64,000 bases of DNA, taken from positions 29,900,034 through 29,964,033 of the forward strand of contig NC_134829.1 of NCBI RefSeq assembly GCF_004210375.1. Reading direction: 5' to 3'. The translations under genes were made by a program, and so were the position numbers. Below are positions 12,201-24,980 of the stretch, piece after piece. The notes beneath the pieces are model-generated. The model was given only the letters and a program-made list of their open reading frames with translations, was not told where the DNA came from and ran no database searches. Position 1 is the first letter of the stretch. Each line of letters begins with the position of its first letter. Source of the DNA: Tachypleus tridentatus. Its lineage: Eukaryota > Arthropoda > Merostomata > Xiphosura > Limulidae.

Positions 12201-15200
12201 ATGCCAGATATGTGAATTAGAATAAGTGAAACCCAACTTAGCTCATTTGAAACCACTGTTTTAAGAAATTGAGCTATTAAACAGTTCAAAAAGTGAAGCT
12301 CACCTAACTCCATACATCCGAGCAAATGCTACAAACATCCAACTTGAATATCTCGATTTATTTATAGAAATGTGACAGCATCCAAAAACATTTATGTATT
12401 TTAGGCTGAAAGCCATGTTATTATCCATATTTTTATAAACAGAATGAAAATTTTATAAGGTATGGTGATAATTATTAGGACATCATAATAATAACTCATG
12501 CAAAACATTATGGGTTTTAAAAGTTAAACATAAAACATCTAAATTAGAGAAAAGTTGAAAGAGTACAACTGATTTAAACATACAGAATCTGAACTAATGT
12601 ACGGTTAAAATATCATTCAGCTTCCTTGAACCTACATCTGTAACCTACAGTTGTAACATGATGTTCGCCACTTGAACATATATCTAAGCTAGTGTTCATT
12701 TGAAACATTATGTAGTTCCCCTGAACATACAACATTAACACTGTCAGTGACTTATAATCAAATTATATGATCTTAATATCAGGAATTTTATTAAATTTGT
12801 GATGACAAGAAACCCACTTAAAGTAAAAATATATCTCAGGATGGGTGTTTCAACTTAAGAAGATTGAAACACTGTTCTCTGCTTTATTAATAAAAGTGTT
12901 AATACCCATACCACCCATCCTGAGATATAATCTTATTAAATGTAATTCATATATCTCTACAAAACATGTTACAAGCCCACTGGATGAGAGGTTAAACAGA
13001 ACACTTCCTGTACTTTGAAACAACTTCCAATGACCAGGTGACAAACTAAACATGTTTCTCCATATTAACACCAACAAATAAATAGGGAAACAGCACAACT
13101 AACAAAATGTAAACTTTAAAGGAAGCAAAATATTTGAAATTAAAAACAAACAAACTAGTTAACTTAGTATCAGTTTGAAAAAACAAAACAATCTTACACT
13201 GTTCCACAATTTCTGTCAGTAAAAATACTTACTAGACTGTATCGTAATCAGTGCTTTCACTGGGCGAAGGAATAACATTCCCACCATCATGATTGGAAAT
13301 ATAGAGATTGAATTTCCTGCCATGTACATTATAAAGAGGTTCATGGGGACCTGTTTGAGGGGTGCAAGAGCAATGTCCCAGGATTTCTGTTAAAATAAAA
13401 AAAAAAATTAAGTGCAATAATAGTGAACATGAATTGGTTTAGGAGTCTGAGAAGAGAGAAAACTTAGTGTTTAAGCTATAGTTCTTGGTCAGAGATTAAC
13501 ATCTGATTCATATCTTACAAAACAAGAAAATGAGCAAGGCTTTGTTTTCTTATTTCTAACAATTTACAGATGTTATCACACATTTAAAGGTGTTCCTTGT
13601 GATGCAAGCAACATAAATATTGTTACAAGAAGAGCACAGTAGTCACAGAATTTTCAGAATGGTTTGACTAACCATTTCTGAATTATGGATGGTTTTGATA
13701 TTTTTCGGCTTTATGAAAAATTAAGTCTTGCAGTGTTAAACAAAGGCTCCTTTTCTTTATATTAAATTTTTACAATACATTTGATGTAACTTTACATGGA
13801 ACACATTTGTGAACTAATGTCTTTAACACAAACTGAAGCCCACAACCTTCCAATACAACTGAAATTTTTAATGCTGTACAATTATGTTTTCTAGAATATT
13901 CTATTGTTATTAAGTCTGGGAGTTGTTAGATATTAACAGTGATTTCACATGCTAGACATCCATAATTTTACAGAACCTAATTTTAAATCATTCCTGATTG
14001 TTTGTTTATTGGCTAACACTTTTACCAAAACTTAACTGGTCAAAAAGCAGGCAACTGTCACACTTTTTGTGAAAATTGGACCCACAGTTGGCCACAAAAC
14101 AAATGCTGACATACTATCAGCATTCAGTGAATAAGTGTACTGATCTTGTTAATGTTGACACAGGAAAAGAAAATGATTTGCAAATGCAAAATGTATACAT
14201 GTGGTAATTGTGGGAAATATTCTCAGTGTCAGTGTGGATGAACTGGTTTAGATCCAGAGGTCAAAATGGCATGATAACCAGGGGAGAAACAGCCACAGAA
14301 CAAATTAAAGGTATGAAGAAAGAAAAAAATGGTAGGAGTTATTATATTATTCCTTTGGAGAGTGATAAAGACAAAATGTCTAGTGATACTTCAGAGGATC
14401 ACTTAGAGTTTGTGACACTAAAGAAACTATGCAAATCATCCAAGAACTTAAGTGTGAAAGCAGTGTTCAAGACGACATTGTAATACTCCAGTAGGGTGCA
14501 GGATTGATGTATATTCAATTCGGCAGTTCTTTGGTATCAAATCCACAGCAACGTTAAACTTTCCAACTGAAGAAGCTCGACAGAAGACATCAAGTTTCAG
14601 TGCTCTTGACAAGAACAATTGATTCCTTGTGTTCTGATTGACCATATTAAAGATTCTACACACCATGTTACACCCAGAATATCCAGATGGTCTTATGAAC
14701 ATGATTGGAAACAATATTTTTAAGAAATCTGATGATACAAAACTATTCTCATCTACTAATGATGTGCAATAAACTCTGCCAAAGAAATGTATTCAGAGAA
14801 AAATTATACTTACATTGTAATGTTAGTTTATCACATTCAAAGAAGTGAAAGAGAGACTGAGGATTGGAGAACAAGCTTTTGGAACAGCTAGATGGCACTT
14901 TTGTCAACAGAATTCTGGATTTTAACTAGAACCTACAGTATGATCTGCCAAGAATTACTGAAAGCAGTAGAGTACCATAGATCATGGTGATGAAAATTAT
15001 CCTACTAATGCCAAAGTCTTCATATTCTCTGAAAACATAGAACAAGAATTGGAACAAACAGCCAAGATCATGGCAAACTGTGCTTGATCTGAGCCAAGAG
15101 ACCAAGCAGATAAGTCAACACCACAAGTACACCTTTTAAGTTTACTGCTGTGTACTATGGAAGTCAAAAACTTTTTTCATAAAACTGTGTAGAACTTTAG

Positions 15201-18200
15201 TTTAACATGAAAACACTGAAAACAGTTTTACTTGATTCTAGAACGATGTTATATATTAAGGTCTCCCATACAACCCACATCCTGGGTGCCTGGCCTGTGG
15301 AAGCAGAGTTAAAATAAAAACATTATAATTATTATAAGTAACCTTGAAGTTTTTGGAACAAACTCATTCACCTTCAAATCAAATTTCTCAAACCAATTCA
15401 TGCTCAAAACTAAATGACACAACACATAACACACACAAAAACTGATCAACATAAGAAGTGATAACAGAACTATGTTTAATTATTAATATTTTTTCTACAC
15501 ATTTTGGATACATTGATTTGTTATCAAAACAGTATTACAGCTCTACATTGGATAAGAAACTCAATTTACTAATATTTGAATAGGTTTTAAATAAAATAAA
15601 AATCATAAAATTGGACAAAAAACTATTAGCAAAAAAAGATCACATCAAACACCATTTTAAAAAAATTTCTTACATTTACTAACCTGATGTATCCATTTTG
15701 TTTTCCTTTAACAGTTGCTTAAATATGGGCTTCATGTTTTATTGACAAGCTGCTTAATGACACCATTTTAATTGCACATACAACAATATATGTAAAGTTT
15801 TTTATATTGCCATAAATGAGTTTTACCTGGTACACTGTTGATCAAAACTCTTACCAAATGTAAAATTTCTGTCTGTCATCAGTTAGTAAAATAATGAAAT
15901 ATTAAATTCAAAACTTATTAAACAATGCTAACTTCTGGTAGTTAAATAAAACAATATTTGAGAGAGTTAAATGATCTGGAAAAGTCATATCTCAATTATA
16001 TGAAATCAATAACTGGTATAAAACATCAAAACAAGGAAAGTAAGATTTTTTGTTTAAAACTTTCTAGCATATATTAGAAAACTTATTACAAACCTCAACA
16101 TATTAGTATTGCTTTTTTAAAAATTAGTCACTTTCACACTAAATATAACTATGACTTGGATACCTAACTATCATGTCAAGGAAGGTTTAAGTTTTTCAGG
16201 AATGTGTGACCTATGGATATCTGATTACTTGTATATTGACCTCTTTGCATTTTAACTTGTTTTATTTGTGACTCCTTGACTTATCGTTCACTTCTTACGT
16301 GAGAAACGAACCAACAACTACAAGATGTTTGGATTAGTTAAGATTCTAGCAGGTTGTGTTTATAGCTCAATAACTGACATTTCTTTTATTTTGCAAACTT
16401 ATCTGAGACAGTTTTGATGTCTACAACTTCCATGAGAACATCACACTTAACTACTTTAATTGTGAAAACTATTGTGGTAATTTTGATGTTTCATAGTTCA
16501 GGACAATGACATTCTTAACATTTCTTACCTCAAAAACTAATCTCTGCAAGAGCTGTGACACTTCACATCAGCAGCACAGTAACAAAATTCTAACTTCTTT
16601 GACACTGAAAACTAATCTTTGTGAGAGGGTTGATGCTTATAACTTCAAGACAATGGCATTTAACATCCTTAATTTTCAATATCAACATGTTAAAGTCGTC
16701 TTAATTTTTCTGCTTTCAATCTGACTTAAATGGTTTGTTCTAAAAGGAACAAGTTCATCCTTAAAGAAATTAAACTAACTAAATGGACAAAGAGAATTAA
16801 TAAATCAATATAAACTTTCAACTAATACAACCTATGTACATAGAACAAAACTTAATCCTAACAATCAAGTTTAATGTGCCAAGTAAGTTTAGTCTTGTAA
16901 AAACTAGAATACCCGAGGATAACAAAACCTTGTCAAAATGTTGTACATTTATAATAGACTTTTTTATTACCCAGTCAATCCATCTCAAAGCTTTTTTCTA
17001 AAAAATGGGTTCTTCATTGTCCAACTAAAATGCACTTTTTAATCAATTGGGTACCCTCACTGTTAACAATACTTTGGGCCATAACAATTAGCTTCAGCAT
17101 ATATATATCTAACATGTTCAGTACGTTGAAAGATACCAATAACAACTAACACACATATCTAAATAGTGATACTAAACAAAAGTAGGCTTTTGATGTTTAA
17201 GGTCAGAATCTACAAGTCATCAATATAGCAATTACATGCCCAGTTCAGTAAATCCTCATGTAGCTTGAAACTTACGAATACTCTTGAACTGTTGTATATA
17301 CTGTGTAGTGAGGTTTAAACACAATTGTTTAAAAATTTGATAGATGTCTCACGACAATTTTGAAGATGTACAAATAATGATCACATTTTAACCAACTTCT
17401 GTGAAAGTTACCAGATGTACAAGAACAACTTTGTGAAGTTTCACATTGATATTAATTAAAATCAGGTAATCTATACTGCAGTAATTTAACTTTTCATGAA
17501 AGCTATTCCACAACTAGTCTAGATGTTAAAAAATACAAGAGGAATATGAGCTAAAGCATGCATGTCAAGCTGGACATTAACTTCATAAAAATGTTACAAT
17601 ACAAACTTCACAAGCAATCTTAACTCTTGGTTCAGTCATCTAACCACTACTGACATCACTACCTTGAACCTTGACCAACTCTAATTATCTTGACAACTGA
17701 CCAACTTTGCATACCTCTATCTTCACTCTTGTCTAACTTTATAATTTTTACTTGTATTACCCTAAATTTCTTTCCATAGTTTACAAAAGGGCTTCAACTA
17801 TGATAGCACTATACTTGAATTTCTTAAAAGTTTAGGCTTAGCACTTTCATTAATCTTTATGTAATTTCAATGTTGTACCTAGAAGAGACATACAAGTCAA
17901 TCTTGTAACAACAACAAAATCAGAGGAGATTCACATTATAACAAGAGAGCATGTAGCTGTTCATAAAAGAAGTTAAAATAAATAAAATATATAATAAACA
18001 TTTTGTATTCTAATACATCAAGACAACTTATTAGTCAAGCTAAGCCTTAAAGAGCTTAATATACACATTTCTTACCTTCACAATAAGACTGGCATCAGTT
18101 TCTTTGCTGGCCTCAACATGGGCTTGTCCAAGAGAAGAGCTGTATCCTGGTGGTGAGGCTAATTCAATCTGTCTTTCTGACTTTGCTCTGGAAGGTTCAT

Positions 18201-20580
18201 AGAAAGATATTGTAAAGATCAAAACATTGCTAAGTGAACATGAGAGTGCATCTCTTTGTGGAGCAGTATCTTTGCCAATCTTCCTCTTGACAGTAACTTG
18301 CAAGTTAATAGCATAGCATCACAAAAGTAACAAAGTTGTATAAGATGATTCAGATTTGTAAACTTGAAACTTTTGTGGCTGATAGATAGTAATGATATTG
18401 CAAATTCACTAAACATAACATGGATAACCATACAAGTTGTTCACTCTAAAGTGGCCCAAGTACATTTTTTAAAATACCTAGCATAAAAGAAGTCTTTCAA
18501 GCTCTAGCTGATAGTTGGATTGAAAGACTCACTTCTGAGAAATTCATTTATTGGTGACACTGTATGGTATTACACAGACTGGCTATTTTAACTCTGGCAT
18601 ATATTTGTAAGGAACTCCAACTATTTGGATGTGTGAATTAAACTGACTAATGGCCATGTAATGATTCAGATGTCGTTTGATATTTATAAATTCAAAGCTG
18701 TAATCATTTCATGTTAAATAAAGAATAATAGGTTAAGGATGTTTTAAATTTTCTTCCTTGACTATACTATTATAAGAAGAAAATTCACATAGGTGTGTGA
18801 GTGGAAGGAGGAACAGTCTCAGCTTGAAATACATATGATCATTTGGGCAAATTTAGAAGTAAAAAATATGGTGATTTGGGCCATTTTCACCCTTAATTTG
18901 AAAAAAAACTTCACAACCTCATTTGAGGAAAAAATAGCCCATCCTTCACTGAAAAATTCCTCATACATCTATAGACATTCAACAGAGCATCTTTGGGTTG
19001 AACACCACCACTGTAATCATCTGCTGACATCTGCAAACCAAAGACTAGACCATAAATAACAAAGGGAAATAATACTCTTAATCTTATTAATATCTACTTT
19101 GTCATGGAGAATGAACTTTTAGAATGTAAAAGAAAAATGCACAAATGTAACTAAATACATTTTACAATATGATAAATTAGTGTTGAAGGGGTTATTTAAC
19201 AATAGAACTGATTTTTTTCCTAAAAAATAAAGAATAAGTTAAATTCTTTACTTTTCTCATGGATAGGAGTAAAAGACTGCCTAGATAGACCGAATGGTCT
19301 CTTACAGTCCAATTGTTATGTTAGAATTGACATTTTTTTTATTTTATTCCTTATATTTCAAAAGTAGTCACAACAAAGACCAGAGAGTCTGATAATGATG
19401 GAACTTTTGAACTACGAAAATTAAAAAACTCGTTTGTTAATGGTACAGTTGTAAATAATAAAAGATGCAACATTGTACTGGAATTTAAGTCAACTCTTTA
19501 TTATCTTCTTATTTCAGAATAGCTATATATATATATATCACACTGAGAAGTGAATGTATTGGTATGTCTTGTGCAGAATTTTTCAAAAAGCATACCATTT
19601 TTACATAGTGTTCTGCAAATCTGCTATATTTAAGCTATATGGAAAAATCGAGTGTTTGGTAAAGAACAAAAATTATTTACATAGTTTTAGAAAAAGATCA
19701 TGCTATACTCCTTTTGGATTATAAGAAAAATAACAGGTATTTTCCTTTTTTTTTTTTAGAAAATCAAAATATTTCAGATAGACATAACAAAATATGGTAA
19801 AAATCTGGGATAATATTTCTACAATTAATTTAATATATAAAATTTGCATTTTCTATTTATATACTATTAAAATAGTATGATTTTACAATATATGATTTAA
19901 AATTACATTGTGATGCAACTTTCACAAAAGTCCTACGAATTTCATCACATTTGGCAATATATAATGTTCTATATCCACAGAGCCTTTGTAGTTTATACTA
20001 ATTAAACCATAAATATAGTTGAACACATAAGAGTTACAGTCAGAAATAAACTTATCAAACCTTACTTTAAATGCACTTTAACCATACTAATAAACTGACT
20101 GAGGTTTAATACTGAACAATTTTGTTTATTCTATCACACAAGAATTGTTTGGAATGGTCTCTTTTTACAGTGTTAGCAATTATATATATTATAAAATATT
20201 ACATATTACACTTTCAGTTAAATAATGTTTATTTATCCATTTCCTAATAGGTCTATACTTACGCATCAAACTCAATTAAACTCTTAAATCATATCCTCTG
20301 GTAGAATTGATTTAAATCTTACTGTGCGTAATTCAAAATCTCACGCGCAATAAATTTAATATTATTATTATAAATATTGTTTGCACATCTCACAAGAGGG
20401 CGAGCAAAATCTTGCACAAAAATAAATTGTAAACCTAAAGTAGTTCGTATCCCAAAGATACAATGTACGAGAACTAATAAAACAATAAAAATGTATATAA
20501 AAACAGTTCACACCTCTGAGGAAAGGAAAATGACCATTTATGACGGCGCGCAATACTCCGATTTTTCCTATCGACGCCAT
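9171..20580 (-). CDS. EMC4: ER membrane protein complex subunit 4 gene, five coding exons
   Basis: EMC4 is a small two-to-three-helix subunit of the ER membrane complex, which inserts transmembrane segments of client proteins into the ER membrane. Exons on the minus strand are 20580-20514, 18187-18076, 13386-13233, 12078-11921 and 9209-9171. Joined by GT/AG splicing they give about 176 residues; human EMC4 has 183. The signature is unmistakable: a Pro-Pro-Gly-Tyr stretch, then [20 protein letters not shown], a hydrophobic helix, [12 protein letters not shown], and a short RMEF-GGG tail. Splice phases match across all four junctions. Introns are long (about 2.3, 4.7, 1.2 and 2.7 kb) and full of repeats. 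The only problem is the start: the ATG in exon 1 is one base out of frame with the homologous reading. Family assignment rests on remembered human and fly sequences and is nearly certain. Confidence 0.93.
9758..10031 (-). repeat. Family A SINE with 9-bp target duplication in EMC4 intron
   Basis: TGTTCTAGT occurs on both sides (9749-9757 and 10032-10040), marking the insertion precisely. The copy is full length. It sits in the last intron of EMC4. Confidence 0.93.
11085..11430. repeat. 46-bp minisatellite in EMC4 intron
   Basis: Five regular units start at 11167, 11213, 11259, 11305 and 11351 (GGGTATGTACAGGGTTCAGG, TATAGAGGAAAATGGTGTGA, GCAACT). Decayed units lie on both sides. Confidence 0.93.
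11789..11888. repeat. 50-bp direct duplication
   Basis: Two almost identical 50-base units (AAAGTTCATGTTTTACACAA to CTAAACTACAGAAGA) stand in tandem, ending 32 bases from the EMC4 exon 4 donor. Confidence 0.93.
11921..12078 (-). CDS. EMC4: EMC4 exon 4 (C-terminal membrane segment)
   Basis: The acceptor TTTTGTCACTAG lies before 12078 and the donor CAG|GTATGA follows 11921. The exon encodes [20 protein letters not shown], a second hydrophobic helix ([19 protein letters not shown]) and [14 protein letters not shown]. These match the human segment that ends THASDWLAFIEPPE. The exon ends in phase 0. Confidence 0.95.
12830..12929. repeat. Inverted-repeat element (MITE-like) in EMC4 intron
   Basis: Perfect 18-base arms TATATCTCAGGATGGGTG (12830-12847) and its complement (12912-12929) enclose 64 bases. 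I recall this motif as a high-copy repeat in horseshoe crab DNA. It lies between EMC4 exons 3 and 4. Confidence 0.7.
13233..13386 (-). CDS. EMC4: EMC4 exon 3 (membrane segment)
   Basis: The acceptor TTTTAACAG lies just before 13386 and a perfect GTAAGT donor follows 13233. The exon encodes [20 protein letters not shown], then the hydrophobic [20 protein letters not shown] and [11 protein letters not shown]. This is the most conserved part of EMC4. The exon ends in phase 1. A longer open frame overlaps it in another phase and is only a shadow. Confidence 0.95.
14050..15135 (+). other. Unassigned intronless coding-like block in EMC4 intron 2
   Basis: Codon-like stretches run on the plus strand without introns: [20 protein letters not shown] (14174-14233, then a stop); a 91-codon frame (14208-14483) with [12 protein letters not shown] and [20 protein letters not shown]; then [30 protein letters not shown]; and later [20 protein letters not shown]. 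Frames change several times. I do not recognise the protein. A retrotransposed, decayed gene copy is the likeliest reading. Confidence 0.4.
15136..18075. other. EMC4 intron 2, remainder
   Basis: AT-rich intron sequence; no repeat or exon recognised in it. Confidence 0.6.
18076..18187 (-). CDS. EMC4: EMC4 exon 2
   Basis: The acceptor is a pyrimidine-rich stretch ending CCTTCCAG at 18188 and the donor is AAG|GTAAGAAA at 18075. The exon encodes [20 protein letters not shown] and continues to ETDASLIVK. The PPGY and ETD-x-x-L-x-x-K landmarks are shared with EMC4 proteins. This is the cytosolic N-terminal segment. The exon ends in phase 0. Confidence 0.92.
18188..20513. other. EMC4 intron 1
   Basis: AT-rich. 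A short stretch near 19270-19320 (AGACCGAATGGTCTCTTACA) resembles the 3' end of CR1/L2-like LINEs. Nothing else was recognised. Confidence 0.5.
20514..20580 (-). CDS. EMC4: EMC4 exon 1 (start frame uncertain)
   Basis: The homologous frame reads [11 protein letters not shown] and ends with two bases of an Arg codon at a donor GTGTGA (20513). These join exon 2 in the correct phase. This matches the basic Lys-Trp motif at the N-terminus of EMC4. The nearest ATG (20580-20578) lies in another frame and would give an unrelated peptide. A run of five A bases lies between the ATG and the motif, and one more A would restore a continuous frame. An upstream untranslated or coding exon is the alternative, because the homologous frame meets a stop about 50 bases further upstream without an ATG. 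Confidence 0.72.
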
Positions 20581-22176
20581 CGTCATAAACAAATATGGGT
20601 AACTAATCGCCACCTTTCGGCATATGTGAGTTTAAAACTTTTTTTTTTTGTTATTTTTGAACTGACAATATAGAAATTCAGTTTGTAATAGCATTTTAAA
20701 AAGGGAGAGGTTAAACATAAAATTTAAGACAAAATGTAAATTATTGTTATTTTATAGCATGTATAATTTAGCAGAATAAACATAATGTGATATCACAAGT
20801 TGTATTTATAAGTGAATTTATTGTCGTTTAGGTTTCTAGTTCCAGTAGAAATTGTATCTTTTTTTTTCTTTTATAAGTACAGTTGAAGGTTAAAATACAA
20901 TTAAATATTCAAGCATTTTGTGCTTATTATTGAAACCAATTATATATTATCAAAATTCGACCTACCATTTTTCTCTTCAAATCATTAACTGTTTTTTGTA
21001 ATGTTTTTTTAAAACTTTCTTTATCTGTCATCTTTCTTTAGGTGAATATCCATCATAGCCACTTCCACATCGACTTTATTTTATTTATTGCACTTAGAAA
21101 CATAACTTTCCAGTGGCAAGAAATAGGAAAATACTGGTCGAATAAAGGGCAAAGAATGCTGAATAAATTGTTCAGTAAAAATCATTACTAATGTTTTATC
21201 TTCAAAAAATGGAAGTATTAATCCACATCTATCGTTCTAACATATTTTCAGTAATTTGAATATTTTTCGGACATTACATAACCCATATTTATTTGGTCTG
21301 GTTAAATCACAAACATTTATGACTAAATAATTTATGAAAAACACATCTAGTTCTCCAACTATAAAAACTATCTATAGTGTGTTATAATATAAAAAATATA
21401 AGGATATTGCCATCAATAAAATTAATGAGTACTATTTGATATATTTTTAAAATCATCTTTTAACAATGTGAGTTTTTAAGCACAAAAACAATTTGAACGT
21501 GCAAGACGGTAAGCCAAGTAATTTGAAACACAGACTTTAATGTTTGTCTATAAAAAATTGAATTCCCACACAAACTGTTGTAAAAAATTTCTATGTAACT
21601 TTACATTGGCGTTCTTGTTTCAAAAACCGATATAAACAGAGTTAACGATTTTAATTAAGTTTTTTCTATTGTTTAAAAGCACCACTGTAAAAATATTTCA
21701 TATAAACATTAAATTCAAAACCTTAACACATTGAAGGCAAATACCCCCTTTTCATTTGCTATTGGGATTGAGGGTGAGAGTAATTAATTTATATTGTAGG
21801 TGGTGTTAATATTCGTCGAGAAAAATTAAAAGATGAATAAACTTTTTGTATTCACAAATTCTTTTTTACTATTTTATTTTGAATTCTCTCGCTTCATAAA
21901 ATGATTCATTTGTTGTTGTTGTTTTCTGAATAAATAATCTTTTATTTTAAGTTAAAAAACGAATCGAAAAGCTTAAACATTTCTTTTTTCATAGAAAGTA
22001 TTATTCTTCAAAAGAAGCGTAAAAGACCATTTAGTTTTAGTGCATAGATCTAACGAAGAAAAATTCGCTTTTAAAAGATCTCAAACTTTTTGGTTTTCGA
22101 TGGTTTTGCTTCAAAACAACCATGTCCTTTCCCTCAAGGTACAGCGATAAGACTACAGACTTTTAACGCTAAAAAT
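20581..22176. other. EMC4 upstream region
   Basis: The first 60 bases are relatively CpG-rich around the presumed start. The rest is AT-rich without recognised genes. No TATA box stands out at a convincing place. Confidence 0.45.
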
Positions 22177-22248
22177 TGGGTTTTGTTACCCGTAGTGGGC
22201 ACAGCACAGATAGCCCATTGTGTAACTTTGTACTTAATAACGAATAAT
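22177..22248 (+). repeat. 3' fragment of family B SINE
   Basis: It contains ACCCGTAGTGGGCACAGCAC and GATAGCCCATTGTGTAACTT; the head is missing. Confidence 0.7.
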
Positions 22249-22360
22249 AAAAATGGAAATGACTAAATAATTTTACGCATAATACGGAAAACAGTATAAT
22301 TGTAGATAATCTCAAGTTGTAGTGCATTATACTTTTTTCTTTGATTCTTCCTACTCCTGT

Positions 22361-22608
22361 AGGCCCAGCAAGCCCAGGTGGTTAAGGCACTCGACTCGTA
22401 ATCCGAGGGTCGTTGGTTCGAGTCCCTCTCACACCAAACATGCTCGACCTTTCAGCTGTGGGGGCATTATAATGTTACGGTCAATCCCAAGAGTTGGCGG
22501 TGGATGGTGATAACTAACTGCCTTCCTTCTAGTCTTACACTGCTAAATTAAGAACGGCTAGCGCAGATAGCCCTCGTGTAGCTTTGCGCGAATTTAAAAA
22601 CAAACCAA
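22361..22608 (+). repeat. Family A SINE
   Basis: Nearly complete, with the head AGCCCAGGTGGTTAAGGCAC and GACTCGTAATCCGAGGGTCG. About 26 bases in the middle are missing. Confidence 0.92.
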
Positions 22609-23317
22609 ACCTTTTCGTGTATAAGTTAAGTGTCAAAGATCCGACAGAAACAAAATTACATCAATCGAACTTAGTTCTCTTCATCTTAAGCTGAGAAAAA
22701 GGAGCATTAATTATGTTATAAACAAATATTTAAATGTTTTAGAAACATCAGTACCATGCTTACTTCAATAAAAAAGAATTATAAGACACCGAAATATATG
22801 CTAACCTGATAAATTAGAGGATTACGACTTTTCCATTCCATTACCGATGTTTTAAATGGGTTATATCATTATACAAAACATTCTCAAATTATTATGAGCC
22901 TTTAAAATATTGCGTTACTATCCAGATTTATACAGTAATTACAAAATTAAATTGGTTACTAAAATGTATGTCGTTTATAGGTTCTGGCCTCACGAAATAT
23001 AATATGAAAATATCATGAGGCTTTGGTCGAACTATAAAAAATATAAAGAATCTTTAATTAATCACTAGACTGCAACTTTTCAGAAAAACAAAAACAACAA
23101 CGAACACCAATACTGTAACTTGGAATATTCGGAATGCGAAACAAAATGGTTAGTAATTATATTAATTAATCCAAATAGAAATTTTTAAATAAAAAAAATT
23201 ATGTGGAAGAAAAAGAAGACTTCTTTAATCATGTTCATTATTTATACCACAAGATTACAAGAATGGAATTAAATGCGAGAATAATTTGACAATATACTTT
23301 GTAAAATATATTCATAA

Positions 23318-23408
23318 TGACCGTCACACACAAAACATGCTCGTCCTTTCAGACGTGGGAGCGTTATAATGTAACGACCAATCCCACTATGTGCGAAATT
23401 AAAATTCA
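23318..23408 (+). repeat. Family A SINE fragment with internal deletion
   Basis: ACATGCTCGTCCTTTCAGAC to CCAATCCCACTAT is joined directly to GTGCGAAATT, so most of the 3' domain is gone. Confidence 0.8.
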
Positions 23409-24706
23409 ATACCAACAACATATAGAATGTTAACGTTTGGATCAAATCGAAGAAGTATAATTTCCTACACATCAAATGTTTTGTAAATTACTAGTTTATA
23501 TAATCGAGTTCAAAAGTTATCATGGAAGTACTCTTATCACCTAAACAAGTACCAAAATACCTTCAGATCCGTAGTAATACTATGAATAATTATAATTATA
23601 TAATATTTAAACATAAAATTATTACTAATGCAAGGTGGGTCAACAAGATTTTAAAACAAAACTTTCCTTTGTGTCAAATTAGCAACTATAGAAATGTAAT
23701 TTTTAATTATCTGTTCCATTTCTCTTCGACTGAATGTTGTTTTTAGTCAAAGCACCTCCACTATTTCAACCAGATGGTATCAAATCATAGATTTTTTATT
23801 TGAATCCACTGAAGACGACGACGTTTTTTCCAATTAAACAAATGGAAAGATATATAGAGAAACCATTGCAAATGCATTTTTTGTAGGAAAACTCAGAATA
23901 GTGTTGATTCCACATGAACACAGATTGACCTTTTTGATAATATTTTATGAATAAAAATGAGTAAATGGTTGTGCAACACAATAAATGGATGTACTCTAAT
24001 ATGCTAAATCTTCACCTGGTATTTTAAGCTTTTTTATTTAAGATAATACAAAGAAATAGAAGCATGGTGCTCCTTCTTGACAAAGAATTCCCTTATTGAT
24101 ATTTTTAGTTGAATCAAATGGTTCATAGTAGATCTTTATCTGTAAAAGCAATATTTAGTATTGGACAGAAGTTTCTTTGGTTCAAGGAAACAAGACGAAC
24201 ATTAACTGCCTTCTCGAGAAGTCTTATATAGACATTTAGTCGTAGAAAATGGTCTAAGTAATCTTAGGATCCCACCCAAGCTTTATAAAGGGATGATGAT
24301 AGCCTCTTGTCAAACCTGGTTAGAAAGAACCAGAGGAAGATCAAATAATGCTGGAGAAATGACACAGAATATTTCAGTTGATGTAAAGCTAGAGCAAAGC
24401 AAACCAAGCATCAAGTTTTACAAGAGTAAATACTCAATTACAATCGTTAAGACAAACAGGTTGAAAAGAAGGTAATATTCTTTCAACTCGTGTCTTGATG
24501 GTCAAAAAAGGCAGTGGAACAGATGGTGGTACTGGAAAGTTAAGAAATGTTTTTTGTTAGCAATATATTGTATCTCGGTAATTTCTTCTTGTTGTAGATG
24601 AGATACTGAAAGAAAATATAATCCAAGATTCTTCTTCGCTTTGACATCTGACCTGTTGAACATGAGCATAAGTCTTTTGAAAAGGCCATGTGATTGACAA
24701 GAGTAG

Positions 24707-24980
24707 AGGCCCGGCATGGCCAAGTGTGTTAAGGCGTGCGACTCGTAATCTGAGGGTCGCGGGTTCGCATCCGCGTCGCGCCAAACATGCTCGCCCTCCC
24801 AGCCGTGAGGGCGTTATAATGTGACGGTCAATCCCACTATTCGTTGGTAAAAGAGTAGCCCAAGAGTTAGCGGTGGGTGGTGATGACTAGCTGCCTTCTT
24901 TCTAGTCTTACACTGCTAAATTAGGGACGGCTAGCACAGATAGCCCTCGAGTAGCTTTGTGCGAAATTCAAAGAAACAAA
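24707..24980 (+). repeat. Full-length family A SINE with 11-bp target duplication
   Basis: GACAAGAGTAG lies on both sides (24696-24706, 24981-24991). The copy matches the 57473 copy very closely, so it is among the youngest here. Confidence 0.95.

Noticed and set aside
13232-13417. 61-codon minus frame over EMC4 exon 3
   Set aside because: It is a shadow; the conserved EMC4 reading is in another frame with proper splice sites.
24707-24785. tRNA-Thr-like sequence considered as a real tRNA gene
   Set aside because: It is the head of a full SINE with body, tail and target duplication; the same holds for all similar heads.
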